Of a DNA stretch of 64,000 nt, positions 19,045-30,080 are shown one piece after another (positions within the stretch are counted from its first letter, which is position 1; every line of letters starts with the position of its first letter). The stretch is from NCBI RefSeq assembly GCF_039872765.1, contig NZ_JBDPZC010000001.1:124001-188000 (forward strand), written 5' to 3'. The notes below the pieces were generated by a model, which did no database searches, was not told where the DNA came from, and worked only from the letters and a program-made list of their open reading frames with translations. A program made the position numbers and the translations under genes. Origin of the DNA: Roseateles_B flavus. GTDB taxonomy: Bacteria; Pseudomonadota; Gammaproteobacteria; Burkholderiales; Burkholderiaceae_C.

Positions 19045-19346
19045 GGCGCCTGCTCCTGAGCTGTCTGCTGGCGGGCCTGGGTGTTGCCGCCCAGGCCGAA
19101 GGGTTCCTGCCGGTGGCAGAGGGCCTGAAGCCCCTGAAGCAGCGCCTGCAGGCGATCGCCGAGGAAGTCCGCCCGCTGCGCCTGCGTCTGCAGCAGGCGC
19201 CTGCCGCCGACGAGGCGAAGCTGGCCGTCCAGGAGCGCGCCCTGGCGTGGTCCCGCCTGCAGGACCTGCTTGATGAGCAGGCCCGGCTCCAGGGCGAGCT
19301 CGACGAGGCCCTGCTGGCCGCCCGTGACCCCCTGCGCCAGCACTGA
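19041..19346 (+). CDS. Small periplasmic protein, unknown
   Basis: The 101-aa protein begins with a signal peptide (MRRLLLSCLLAGLGVAAQA) and is otherwise helical and probably coiled-coil: VAEGLKPLKQRLQAIAEEVRPLRLRL then QERALAWSRLQDLLDEQARL. No family is recognised. It overlaps the metH stop by 4 bp, so it is translated from the same message, though nothing suggests a role in methionine synthesis. Confidence 0.5.
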   Translation: MRRLLLSCLLAGLGVAAQAEGFLPVAEGLKPLKQRLQAIAEEVRPLRLRLQQAPAADEAKLAVQERALAWSRLQDLLDEQARLQGELDEALLAARDPLRQH

Positions 19347-19393
19347 GGTCCCGGCATCGCGGCCCGGCACCGTGCGCCCTCGGGGGCGACGGC

Positions 19394-20593
19394 TCAACCG
19401 GCGGTCTTGAGCAGCTTTTCCATGTTGATCACGAGCTTGAGCTCATGCGGCGCCAGGCTGGCAGCGACGGCCTGCGTCTGCAGCCGGGTGTCCCGCGGCA
19501 CAGGGCCGCTCAAGGGCGCGCCGCTCTTGCCGATCAGTGCCGCCACCAGGGGCTCGGTGGCGCTGTGGCCCCGCCGCACCACGATGCCCTGCTCGCCATT
19601 GGCCAGGCGCACGAGGCTGCCCGGCGGGTAGAGCCCCACGGCCTTGATCACGGCAGCGCCGGCCTCGTCGGGCTGCTGGAGTTCGTCCAGGTAGATGGCG
19701 CGCACCGCGGCGGCGCCGGACAGGGCCTTGCGGGTGCGGCGCGGGCTCAGGCGGGCGCCGAAGATGTCGATGCGGCGCAGCAGGCGCGCCAACTGGGCCA
19801 CGGCCACGCGCCCGGCCAGGGGGCCGGGGCCGGCCTCGTGGTGCAGACGCACGGCGCCCAGCCAGAGCTCCTCCTGAACGCCCAGCTGGCGCAGCAGCTG
19901 GGCGCTGCGGTCACCGTGGTCGAGGAGCTCCGCGCGCTGGCGCTCGCTGGGCCGGTCTTCCTGAGCTGCCAGCCGGTCCTGCAGCAGCGTGGTGCTGAGG
20001 TTCATCGTCAGCGCCGCGTTGTGCAGCGCCCGCGTGCCTTCCTCCGCCCAGCCCAGCTGGCGCGCCACGAGGTCCGCGACCAGCAGGCACAGCACGGCAT
20101 GGCGGGCGCTGTAGCGCTGGAAATCCTGGCTCGCATCGTGGACCAGCAGGGTCAGCACGGCGTCCGGCCGCTGGCGGAATCGCTGCAGGGCCTCCTCGCG
20201 CAGCGTTTCCAATCGGCCAAGGAAGTCTTCGCGCGGGTCCTTGAGCAGGCTGTGGGCGTGCAGGTGCAGATCGGTCCAGAAGGCCGGCTCCGTGAGTTCG
20301 GCGACGGCGCGCGGGTTGCGTTCGGCGCGGTAGTCCGCCTCCACCTTCACGATATTGGCCAGCGAGGCGCCCTGCATCATCAGGGTGTCCATCTTGTGGA
20401 CCAGGGCCTTCTGATATTCCTTGGTTTCATGGGCCAGAACCCAGGCGCCGCGCTGGATCAGGGCCTGGACCTGGGGGGTGTTCTGCAGGGTCTGGCCGGC
20501 GGCGAACAGCAGCTTGCCCTCGGCGTCACGCACAGAGAAGGTCAGCACCTGGCCGATGCGCAGGCTGTGGGGAGGAAGAGGGACGAGTTCCAC
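19394..20593 (-). CDS. Degenerate HD-GYP-like protein
   Basis: The 399-aa protein has an N-terminal part like those before HD-GYP phosphodiesterase domains (MELVPLPPHSLRIGQVLTFSV). An HD-GYP-like helical domain (about 145-330) follows and a small C-terminal domain (SLVRLANGEQGIVVRRG). The metal-binding residues are eroded: the HD pair reads LHNAALTMNL, and the HHE..DGSGYP segment reads RLHHEAGPGPLAG. It is therefore probably inactive against cyclic-di-GMP and may bind or regulate. The alignment is by eye. Confidence 0.65.
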   Translation of the reverse strand: MELVPLPPHSLRIGQVLTFSVRDAEGKLLFAAGQTLQNTPQVQALIQRGAWVLAHETKEYQKALVHKMDTLMMQGASLANIVKVEADYRAERNPRAVAELTEPAFWTDLHLHAHSLLKDPREDFLGRLETLREEALQRFRQRPDAVLTLLVHDASQDFQRYSARHAVLCLLVADLVARQLGWAEEGTRALHNAALTMNLSTTLLQDRLAAQEDRPSERQRAELLDHGDRSAQLLRQLGVQEELWLGAVRLHHEAGPGPLAGRVAVAQLARLLRRIDIFGARLSPRRTRKALSGAAAVRAIYLDELQQPDEAGAAVIKAVGLYPPGSLVRLANGEQGIVVRRGHSATEPLVAALIGKSGAPLSGPVPRDTRLQTQAVAASLAPHELKLVINMEKLLKTAG

Positions 20594-20653
20594 GATCAGG
20601 AATTATTTCGGCGCGGCGCAGTATGGTCTTGAGCCAGGACGGGAAAGCCGCGC

Positions 20654-20677
20654 GTAAACCCTGCGAGTGCGTAAAAT
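20654..20677 (+). promoter_or_regulatory. Probable promoter of the SAH riboswitch / metH C-part transcript
   Basis: A TAAAAT hexamer at 20672-20677 is a good -10 element, and initiation 6-8 bases later would start the transcript at the first base-paired strand of the riboswitch. The -35 region is poor, as is usual in this GC-rich host. An alternative TTGAGC/GTAAAC pair lies about 20 bp upstream. Confidence 0.4.
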
Positions 20678-20683
20678 CCGGCA

Positions 20684-20800
20684 CGTTCGAGGAGCGTTGC
20701 GACGCCCCGACCGGCAGCCCGCCGGTCAGCGCCAGGCTCGAACCCGGTGGCCCGCCCTCCCCCGAGAAGCGGAGCCCCCCTGCCAACGACGCTCACCGAG
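20684..20800 (+). ncRNA. S-adenosylhomocysteine (SAH) riboswitch
   Basis: The leader contains the SAH riboswitch core in order: GAGGAGCGTTGCGACG (from 20689), a variable hairpin CCGACCGGC..GCCGGTC, CCAGGCTCGAA (20732-20742), which pairs back to TTCGAGG to close P1, and the 3' pseudoknot strand AACGACGCTCACC (20785-20797). This is the known class that senses S-adenosylhomocysteine and activates SAH-recycling and methionine synthase genes in beta- and gammaproteobacteria. It lies 85 bp upstream of the second metH gene. The first metH half has no such leader. Confidence 0.9.
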
Positions 20801-20884
20801 TCCCCAATCCCTGGTGGCCGAGGTGAGTCCTGCGCCCGGCCGCCCTGCAGCATCGCCTGCAGCTTTCGCATCGCCGAGGTCCCC

Positions 20885-23620
<2,736 letters not shown>

Positions 23621-23753
23621 GTCCGGGCCCGGCGCGTCCGGGCGCGGAACGCTCTCTTACAACTGTGACCGGTTCGGCTGTCGGCCGAATCGGGTCGCGT
23701 GGCATTCTTGGATGGCAGTCCGTCCCTTTTGTGGCGTGGCTCGCGGAGCACCA

Positions 23754-24362
23754 ATGAAAATACCTTTCTCCTCCAGTCAAATCATTGCCGGCGTGCTGGG
23801 TGCCGGCGTCCTCCTGGCCGGCGCCTTCGCCGTGGGCCGGGCCTCGTCTCCAGCGGCGGCTCCCACGCCGGTGGCCGCGCCCGCGGTGGACGCCGATGCC
23901 GGGGCCAGCCCGCAGGTGCCGCTGAAGCAGGCGGCGGCCGACACCCGCAATGGCGGCCCCGCGGCCAAGGGCAGCGAGCCCGGCCGTCCGGCCGGCCCCT
24001 CGGCCTCGGCCAGCCCCGCGCTGTGCGCCGAATGCGCCCGTGTGGTCGAGGTCCATGAGGAAACCCGGCAGGGCAAGGCCAGCGGCATCGGAGCCGTGGG
24101 TGGCGCCGTGCTGGGCGGCCTGCTGGGCAACCAGGTGGGCGGCGGCACCGGCAAGAAGATCGCCACCATCGGCGGGGCCGTGGCGGGCGGCTATGCCGGC
24201 AACGAGATCGAGAAGCGCCAGAAGTCGCACCGCGTCTGGGTCGTGCGCCTGAGCCATGCCGACGGCAGCACGCAGCGCCTGGAGCAGGGCCAGGACCCCG
24301 GCCTGCGCGCCGGTGACGTGGTCGTGGTGCGGGACGGCCGCATCGAGCGCCGCGAGCGCTGA
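23754..24362 (+). CDS. Glycine-zipper 2TM (17 kDa surface antigen-like) protein
   Basis: The 202-aa protein has an N-terminal membrane helix (IIAGVLGAGVLLAGAFAVG), an Ala/Pro-rich linker and a glycine-zipper domain with GIGAVGGAVLGGLLGNQVGGGTGKKIATIGGAVAGGYAGNEIE. It ends in a domain with VVVRDGRIERR. This is the Rickettsia 17-kDa antigen-like family, found in outer-membrane-associated proteins. The start at 23754 is used because the helix begins immediately. A strong terminator follows. Confidence 0.75.
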   Translation: MKIPFSSSQIIAGVLGAGVLLAGAFAVGRASSPAAAPTPVAAPAVDADAGASPQVPLKQAAADTRNGGPAAKGSEPGRPAGPSASASPALCAECARVVEVHEETRQGKASGIGAVGGAVLGGLLGNQVGGGTGKKIATIGGAVAGGYAGNEIEKRQKSHRVWVVRLSHADGSTQRLEQGQDPGLRAGDVVVVRDGRIERRER

Positions 24363-24383
24363 TCCTGCCTGCCCCTCAACGGC

Positions 24384-24407
24384 AAAGGCGGCCTGCGGGC
24401 CGCCTTT
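24384..24407 (+). terminator. Rho-independent terminator
   Basis: AAAGGCGGCC (24384-24393) pairs perfectly with GGCCGCCTTT (24398-24407) across a TGCG loop, ending in TTT. It sits 22 bp after the glycine-zipper stop and before the convergent SPFH gene; the A/T-flanked stem can serve both directions. Confidence 0.8.
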
Positions 24408-24446
24408 GTCTTGGTGCCTGGCTCAGCGCCTGAGCCAGCCGGCCGC

Positions 24447-25268
24447 TCAGCGGCTGTTGGCGTTCACGATGCCCTTGAAGTCATAGGGCACGACGATGGT
24501 GTTCACCTTGCCGGCGGCGATGCCCTCGGCGATCTTCAGCTGGGCCTGCGCGTTCATGTACTCGATGGCCTTGCTGTTGGCGTTGAGCGCGGCAATGCGC
24601 TCGGCCTCCTTCTTGGCCGTCTCCACCTCGATCTCCTTGGCCCGCAGCGCGTTCTGCGCGGTGACCACGGCATTGGCCGAGGCGATGATGTCGTCCGCCG
24701 GCATCACATTGCGCACCTGCACCAGGCTCACGGTCAGGGCCTGGTCCAGCTTCTCCGAGGCCAGGGTCTCGGTGACGATGCGCTTGATCTCCTGCTCGAT
24801 CTTCTGGCGGTTGTCCGCCACCGACAGCGCCTTGTACTCGCGCACGGCCTTGTAGGCGGCGTTGTTGGCCACCGTGGTCATGTAGCTGTGCATCAGGATC
24901 CAGTCGCGCTCCTCCTTGTTGAAGGTGTGGAAGCTGCGGCTCTTGGTGCTCCAGAGGTCGGACACGCTGCTGGGGCTGATGGAGTAGACCAGGGTCAGGT
25001 CGAAGTCCTTGAGCGTGCTGTTGTCGGCGGTGAGCGGGTTCTTGTTGTCCAGGACGACGGCGATGTCGCGCACCGGGAAGGTCAGCACATCCCCGAACAG
25101 GGTCTGGTTGAAGCTGCCGGGCATGAGCTCGGCGCCGCTGATCTGCTTGTCAATGCCCACGCGCAGACCGACCTCACCGGTCTCGATGCGGGTGCAGGCG
25201 CCCAGGGTCAGGGCGGCCAGCAGCAGGGCCAGGGTGGCGGGGCGGATGGTGGTCTTGGGTGTGCTCAT
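24447..25268 (-). CDS. SPFH/Band 7 domain lipoprotein
   Basis: The 273-aa protein has a lipoprotein signal (LALLLAALTLGACTR, Cys at about residue 25) and an SPFH/prohibitin-type domain: GLRVGIDKQISGAELMPGSFNQTLFGDVLTFPVRD near the start. A long helical region follows (IKRIVTETLASEKLDQALTVSLVQVRNVMPADDI), and the terminal helix SKAIEYMNAQAQLKIAEGIAAGKVNTIVVP is typical of prohibitins. SPFH proteins assemble rings that organise membranes. A lipid anchor instead of the more usual transmembrane anchor is a noteworthy variant. Downstream partner of a small membrane protein. Confidence 0.75.
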   Translation of the reverse strand: MSTPKTTIRPATLALLLAALTLGACTRIETGEVGLRVGIDKQISGAELMPGSFNQTLFGDVLTFPVRDIAVVLDNKNPLTADNSTLKDFDLTLVYSISPSSVSDLWSTKSRSFHTFNKEERDWILMHSYMTTVANNAAYKAVREYKALSVADNRQKIEQEIKRIVTETLASEKLDQALTVSLVQVRNVMPADDIIASANAVVTAQNALRAKEIEVETAKKEAERIAALNANSKAIEYMNAQAQLKIAEGIAAGKVNTIVVPYDFKGIVNANSR

Positions 25269-25277
25269 GGGTCCCTC

Positions 25278-25460
25278 TCAGAAGAAATGAATCATCGCGG
25301 CGGCCAGGACGCCCGCCAGCACGGCACCGACGGCCGCCCAGCGCAGCCACTGCAGCCAGGCGATGGCCTGGCGCCGGTTCAGCGATCGCAGCCAGATCAG
25401 CAGGCCCAGGCAGGCCAGCCACAGCATCAGCAGTACCAGCCACGCACGCAGCAGGCTCAT
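25278..25460 (-). CDS. Small membrane protein next to the SPFH gene
   Basis: The 60-aa product has two hydrophobic helices (RAWLVLLMLWLACLGLLIWL and WLRWAAVGAVLAGVLAAAMIHFF) separated by a basic loop. The start at 25460 is chosen because it begins right before the first helix and has a GAGGGA at suitable distance. It lies 9 bp upstream of the SPFH start, so the two are probably cotranscribed and may act at the same membrane. No known family. Confidence 0.5.
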   Translation of the reverse strand: MSLLRAWLVLLMLWLACLGLLIWLRSLNRRQAIAWLQWLRWAAVGAVLAGVLAAAMIHFF

Positions 25461-25593
25461 GGCGATGTCCCTCGCGGTTTGGTTTGTCTGTGTTTCCGCG
25501 CGCATCATTCCACAAGCCCGTGACGCTGCCGGACTTCATCGTGCCGCGGGCCGCCGGGGCTGTCGGGCCTCCACCACAGCCCCCTTCCGGTGC

Positions 25594-26637
25594 TCAGGGC
25601 AGGGGCGCGTCCTGTTCGAAGGGATAGCGCACGCCCAGCCGGGCGCGGATGCGGTCCATCCAGCCGAGGATGGCCAGGGACTCGCCATGCCGCATGCGCG
25701 GGCTCTCGACGAGACCGGCGCGGATGCAGGCCTGCGCCTCCTCGATCTCGCCCTCAAAGCCGTTGATGCGCCAGGGCGCGTCGACGAGCTGCTCTGCCTG
25801 GCCGTGGGGCCGCAGGACCAGCTGCTGGCTCTCCCAGAAGTTGCGCGGCAGGCTGATGGAGCCGCGCTCGCCCAGGATCGTCAGCGCATTGGGCGAGCTG
25901 GCGTCCAGACCGCAGAGGAACTGCGCCGAGATGCCGCCCTCGAAGCCCAGCAGGCCCTGCACCCGCAGGTCCACGCCCGTGGGCGCCAGCCGGCCCTGCA
26001 CATCCAGCTGCTGGAGTTCGGGGACATGGCCCAGGGCCTGCTCCAGCACCCAGCGCGTGGCGGTGAGGTTGTAGATGCCGATGTCCAGCAGGGCGCCGCC
26101 GGCCAGGGCCGGATCGAAGAGGCGGCTGTGCGGGTCAAACGGGGCGGGAAAGCAGAAGCTCGATTCGATGGCGCGCAAGGGCCCGATGGCCTGCTCGCGC
26201 AGCCAGCCGCTCAGCACCTCGTAGGCCGGCAGGAAGCGCGTCCAGACTGCCTCCATCAGGAAGACGCCGCGCTCGCGTGCCAGTGCCACCAGGGCCTCGC
26301 CCTCGGCGCGGTGCGGCACCAGGGGCTTTTCGCACAGCACGGGCTTGCCGGCCCGCAGGGCCGCGCGCACCGGCTCGCCATGCTGGGCATGCGGCGTGGC
26401 GACATAGACCGCGTCGATGGCCGGATCCGCCAGCAGCGCGGCCAGGTCCGTGCTGACGCGGGGGGCGCCGGCCGGGTCGGGCCACTGGTCCTGGCATTGC
26501 CTCGAAAAGGCGGTCGCCCGTTGCGCGTCGCGGCCATGGACGGCGGCCAGCCGGCTGCCGGGCAGGGCGCTCAGGGCGTGGGCAAAGCGCCGGGCGATCT
26601 TGCCGGGGCCGATGAGGGCCCAGTTGAAAGTCTTCAT
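25594..26637 (-). CDS. Gfo/Idh/MocA family oxidoreductase
   Basis: The 347-aa protein starts MKTFNWALIGPGKIARRFAHAL, the NAD(P)-binding GxGxIA motif. It has the family's VYVATPHAQHGEPVRAAL and the catalytic-region motif KPVLCEKPL with Lys of CEKP, then the C-terminal domain with ALLDIGIYNL (Asp/His catalytic site read as D.GiY). It would oxidise or reduce a sugar, inositol or dihydrodiol substrate, most similar to trans-1,2-dihydrobenzenediol dehydrogenase-like members. The start at 26637 is the family start. Confidence 0.85.
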   Translation of the reverse strand: MKTFNWALIGPGKIARRFAHALSALPGSRLAAVHGRDAQRATAFSRQCQDQWPDPAGAPRVSTDLAALLADPAIDAVYVATPHAQHGEPVRAALRAGKPVLCEKPLVPHRAEGEALVALARERGVFLMEAVWTRFLPAYEVLSGWLREQAIGPLRAIESSFCFPAPFDPHSRLFDPALAGGALLDIGIYNLTATRWVLEQALGHVPELQQLDVQGRLAPTGVDLRVQGLLGFEGGISAQFLCGLDASSPNALTILGERGSISLPRNFWESQQLVLRPHGQAEQLVDAPWRINGFEGEIEEAQACIRAGLVESPRMRHGESLAILGWMDRIRARLGVRYPFEQDAPLP

Positions 26638-26820
26638 GAGCAGCGGGGGGGGAGGGGCGGGGCGAAGGGCGGGCGCAGGCCCGGTGCCCAGCCCCGTCGA
26701 GTCATTGAGCGCGGGCATTGTGGCCCTGGCCCGCCGTGGACCGGTTTCAAGTGGGTTTCATGAGGGATTCATGAGGGAGTGCCGTGCCGTGGCGTCGGGC
26801 TTGCTGCCGCCTGGGACGGC

Positions 26821-27234
26821 TCATTGCCTCACCAGCGCTCGCCGCAGCTGCACCGCCTCGGCCACATGCGCTTTCTGGATCGCGTCGTCGCCGGCCAGGT
26901 CGGCAATGCTGCGCGCCACCCGCAGCAGCCGGTGCTGGGCCCGGGCGGACCAGCCCAGGGCGGCGATGCTGCGCTCCAGCAGGGCCTGGGCGGCCGGGTC
27001 AGCCCGGGCGTGGCGGTCCAGCTGGGGCGGGCTCAGCTGGGCGTTGACGCAGTCCTGGCGCGCGCGCTGGCGCTCGCGGGCCTGCTGCACGGGCTGCGCC
27101 ACGGTGGCCGTGTCGTCGCCATCCGGGGCGGCGGCGAGGAGCTCTGGCGGGAGGCCGGGCACCTCCACCATCATGTCGATGCGATCCAGCAGGGGGCCGC
27201 TGAGACGGCCCTGGTAGCGGGCGACCTGGTCCGA
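26821..27234 (-). pseudogene. comM: comM (yifB) 3' fragment, cut by the Tn7-like transposon
   Basis: This is the C-terminal about 136 codons of the YifB/ComM AAA+ ATPase of natural transformation. It reads DQVARYQGRLSGPLLDRIDM, then the C-terminal lid with LLRVARSIADLAGDDAIQKAHVAEAVQLRRAL, ending at a normal stop (26821-26823). The reading frame runs into the transposon end at 27234/27235. The preceding codons (..CRCTPD) lie 27.8 kb away at 55058, and together the pieces restore the family motif CTPDQVARYQGRLSGP. ComM is a hexameric helicase for branch migration; a gene in pieces cannot make it. Confidence 0.9.
27230..27234. repeat. Target-site duplication, left copy
   Basis: TCCGA directly precedes the transposon TGT end; the right copy after the ACA end is TCCGG. 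They differ only at the base adjacent to the left end. Tn7-like elements make 5-bp duplications, and the intact comM sequence (complement CCGGACCAG) predicts TCCGG in both, so the left copy has probably mutated. Confidence 0.65.
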
Positions 27235-27259
27235 TGTAGGAATTCAAACTTCCTGACCT
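27235..27259. repeat. Terminal inverted repeat, left end
   Basis: It starts TGTAGGAATTCAAAC and ends GACCT. Compared with the inverted right end (TGTGGGCGTTCAAAG ... GACCT), 18 of 25 positions agree, including the terminal TGT, the TTCAAA core and the distal GACCT block. Confidence 0.8.
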
Positions 27260-27362
27260 CGCTTTGCCAAGGAATTCAAAGTGATGATCGCCATCTTCGC
27301 AAAGCAAGCCGGTCGCGAGTTGCAGGCATGTCGACTTTGCACCGCACTCATTTCAAAGATGA
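27239..27362. repeat. Repeated TnsB-binding-type sites at the left end
   Basis: GGAATTCAAA occurs exactly at 27239-27248 and again at 27271-27280, 32 bp apart. A weaker copy (ATTTCAAAGATGA) follows at 27350-27362, resembling ATTCAAAGTGATGA at the second site. Tandem similar sites inside each end are how TnsB-type transposases recognise Tn7-like ends. Confidence 0.65.
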
Positions 27363-27911
27363 CGAAACGCGGAACGGTAGGACCGTTTGGCTCGGATCGC
27401 TAGGATCGGCCCGCCAGTGAATCACCATCGCCGTGGCGTACCGACCCTCGATGCGATCGTGGCCCGAATTCCATTGTCGAGGACGAGTTGCGCATGCTGG
27501 GGCTGACGGGTACTTCATATAGCGTCGTGATCAACAAGTCCAATGCCGGTGAGCACCGTTTCGCTTGCTCCCACACTGACCGATGGGCGACCGTCTCCTC
27601 AAGGCTGGTCAGAGTCATTCGCGTTCGGCGGCCTGCGTGGCGGCTGCGATCGGTACCGACCATTCGACTGACAGCGGCGCGTCTGTCCGCTACACCTTCG
27701 ATAGCGCCAGTTCGAGTCCGCCTGCAGCAGAAATTCACTACGGGCAGACGAGGCCTTCCGCAGCTCAACCGCCTTGACGGCTGGTTCACCGTAAGCGGAC
27801 AGGCATGTCATGTTGACTTCGACCAGCGGGACGGAGCGACATTCGTGCGTGCTGCCATGACCGCATGCGCGCTGCGACCACAGAACGACTCGTTCTAGCC
27901 TCTTGCGTCGG
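27363..27911. other. Left-end non-coding stretch
   Basis: About 550 bases between the end repeats and the first cargo gene. Short frames on both strands have no recognisable domain or ribosome site. No tRNA, integron attC site or complete insertion sequence was recognised. Confidence 0.5.
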
Positions 27912-28385
27912 CTATCGAGCTTCTATGCCGTACACGTCGAGAAGCACCGGTGTTCGATGATGTCCTGTGAAGGCGTGGTACAGCTGGCCCGTAGCGGTCA
28001 CTTGACGGCCAAGCATCCTTGCTACCTCCTTGGGCTTGACGTGTGAGGGAGCCAAATGCACGACGATCTGGTCGCGTTCGAACGAATTGTTGTCCTTCTC
28101 AGGATGCGCCGATGCTGTCACGCAGATCGGTGCATCCAAGAGCAAAAGGAAAGCACGCTCGCGGCTATCCGTAGAGGGGGTCTCTCCGTAGTTCGGCGGG
28201 CCGTAGTACGGTCGGCTAAGCAGCGTTCCAATCAACTTGGTTGAAGTGCTGTCATAGCTAAGGCAAGAACTGGAAAGTTCACTTGCATCGGGCGTTGCCG
28301 CGAGCGCAGCAGGGACGACACAAAGAGCGAGCGCCAGGCCAGCGAAGCGGCGGCGGCTGAATGGGTTCCGGACAAAGATGTTCAT
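27912..28385 (-). CDS. Secreted DUF4431-type protein
   Basis: The 157-aa protein has a signal peptide (RRRFAGLALALCVVPAALA) and a small domain matching DUF4431: SCLSYDSTSTKLIGTLLSRPYYGPPNYGETPSTDSRERAFLLLLDAPICVTA, where C...Y....L.G.l..GPPNYGE.P..D..e.a.lL.Ld.PiC is the typical pattern. The two cysteines probably pair. It is a single-domain periplasmic protein of unknown role. The start at 28385 precedes a basic stretch and the signal helix. Transposon cargo. Confidence 0.65.
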   Translation of the reverse strand: MNIFVRNPFSRRRFAGLALALCVVPAALAATPDASELSSSCLSYDSTSTKLIGTLLSRPYYGPPNYGETPSTDSRERAFLLLLDAPICVTASAHPEKDNNSFERDQIVVHLAPSHVKPKEVARMLGRQVTATGQLYHAFTGHHRTPVLLDVYGIEAR

Positions 28386-28478
28386 ATGGCTTGAAGGTTT
28401 CACTGTCAGTGCGAGAACCGCTCGGTGATGATGCACGGCTGACAATAAATTCACAGTGCACTTCGCGGGTGAAGGTCT

Positions 28479-28922
28479 TCACGCGGCGGAAGAAAACTTC
28501 CGTTCATCTGGGGTGAGCGGTTGGCGCTGGACCCAACGATTTGGCAACAGCTCATGAACCTCAGAGGCCCGCTGGGTTGGGAGCCGCCGCAACACGTCGC
28601 AGAGGTACGAATAGGGGTCGTGCCCGTTGAGCTTGGCCGTTTGTATCAAGCTCATGATGGCCGAGGCGCGCTGCCCGGCGAGCAGCGTCCCGGCGAAGAG
28701 CCAGTTCTTCCGCCCGGTGGCCGAGGGCCTGATCTGCTGTTCGTTGAAATTGTTGTCGATGGGCAGCGCGGGGTCGCCGAGGTAGCGCGTCAGCGCGGCC
28801 CAGCGGTTGAGGCTGTAGTCCATGGCCTTTGCGGTCGCCGAGCCATCGGGCACCTTCGGCCGGAACTCCAGCAACCACTTGTGCAGAGCCTGCGCGACAG
28901 GTGCCGCGCGCGCTTCGCCACA
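28479..28922 (-). pseudogene. IS66 transposase (tnpC), C-terminal remnant
   Basis: The frame encodes the last about 145 residues of an IS66-family TnpC: MDYSLNRWAALTRYLGDPALPIDNNFNEQQIRPSATGRKNWLFAG, then SLIQTAKLNGHDPYSYLCDVLRRLP and the family C-terminus with LLPNRW. The third catalytic residue lies in the NNFNEQQIRP motif, but the N-terminal zinc and first catalytic parts are missing. Homology stops abruptly near 28922, next to the substrate-binding protein gene, so it was cut by a later rearrangement. It cannot transpose. Confidence 0.85.
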
Positions 28923-28965
28923 CGGCCTGTATTATTACGAAAGAGGACTTCGATCGAACCCGCTC

Positions 28966-29736
28966 ATGCGATTCCTTTTGCTTGCCGCTTGCTTTCTCGG
29001 CCAAGTCCAGGCGGCGGACTGCACGCATCTGGTGTTCTCGGCGAACCCGAATTACCCGCCCTTCCATTGGTCCGATCGCGGCGTCCTGCAAGGGGCCAGT
29101 ATCGAGCTGACGCAGCGCATCTTCAAGGAGCTCGGCGTCAGCGCGGAAGCGCGTTATCTGGGCCCTTGGAGCCGGGTACTGCGGGCGGCCGAGACCGGGC
29201 AGATTGATCTGATTCCCGCGCTCAAAATCACACCTGAGCGCGAGGCATTCCTTCAATTCACCGCGGCGCGCTTCTCTGCCAATCCGATGGCGGTGTTCGT
29301 GCGCGCCGATCAGCGCTTCGAATACAGCGGCTGGAACGACCTGATCGGCCGCGGCGGCCTGGTCGCGCGCGGCGACCGCTTCGGCGAAGGATTTGACGAA
29401 TTCCTGCGCGACAAGCTGACCGTGGTCACAAGCAACAGCATGGAGGATGGGTTCGCGAACTTGGTCCGCCGGCGCGGCGACTACTTCGTCACGAGCTATT
29501 TCGCCGGCCGCGCTTATCTCGCAGGCAAGGGCCAGGACGCGTCCATCGTGGCGCTAACGCCAGTGCTCAACCAGGGCCCGGTGCACCACGGCTTCGTGCG
29601 CAGCTCGCCTTGCAGGGCCTTGGCCGAGCAGGTGTCCGACAAGCTGCGCGCCTATGAGGCAGACGGAACCACAGAGCGCTTGCTTGGCAAGTACCTCGAG
29701 AAGTGGCGCCTCATGGCGCCGCGGCGTGTCGAATAG
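28966..29736 (+). CDS. Extracellular solute-binding protein (amino-acid type)
   Basis: The 256-aa protein has a short signal peptide (MRFLLLAACFLGQVQAADC) and a periplasmic binding-protein fold of the polar amino-acid/SBP_bac_3 type: FSANPNYPPFHWSDRGVLQGASIELTQRIFKELG, then GPWSRVLRAAETGQIDLIPALKITPERE and LTPVLNQGPVHHGFVR. No permease or ATPase gene lies nearby, so it is an orphan and may have a sensing role. The start at 28966 is chosen just before the signal sequence; the longer frame upstream overlaps the IS66 remnant. Confidence 0.8.
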   Translation: MRFLLLAACFLGQVQAADCTHLVFSANPNYPPFHWSDRGVLQGASIELTQRIFKELGVSAEARYLGPWSRVLRAAETGQIDLIPALKITPEREAFLQFTAARFSANPMAVFVRADQRFEYSGWNDLIGRGGLVARGDRFGEGFDEFLRDKLTVVTSNSMEDGFANLVRRRGDYFVTSYFAGRAYLAGKGQDASIVALTPVLNQGPVHHGFVRSSPCRALAEQVSDKLRAYEADGTTERLLGKYLEKWRLMAPRRVE

Positions 29737-30080
29737 CGCAGACCTCGGACCCGGTCGCGCTCGGTTGCTTCGATGAAGTCGCTCGGCTGGAGACATGCCA
29801 GTGGTGGCGCGGAAGCCTTTGACTTGGCATTCACCCGCTGCGCCAGCGTCCCGATTCACGATTCGGCCGCCGCGCATGCGCGAACGCTCGAAGGGTTGCT
29901 GTAGACCCGCACAACCCTTCCCAGGGTCGCGGCTACGTTGAAGCCAACGAAATCAGAAGCGCAACGATGACAACAACGACCTCGCGCCAGACAGTTGTTG
30001 ACAGAGTGTGGCCAGTCGTCGGATTCCCAATGACCGACAGCTTACGCTACAAAGCAGCCGGTCGCGGTGCGACTACGGCT
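29737..30080. other. Gap without a supported gene
   Basis: About 340 bases between the binding-protein gene and the IS91 remnant. Short frames only, none recognisable. The right part carries the point where the IS91 transposase lost its C-terminus, so this is probably scrap from insertion-sequence decay. Confidence 0.5.
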
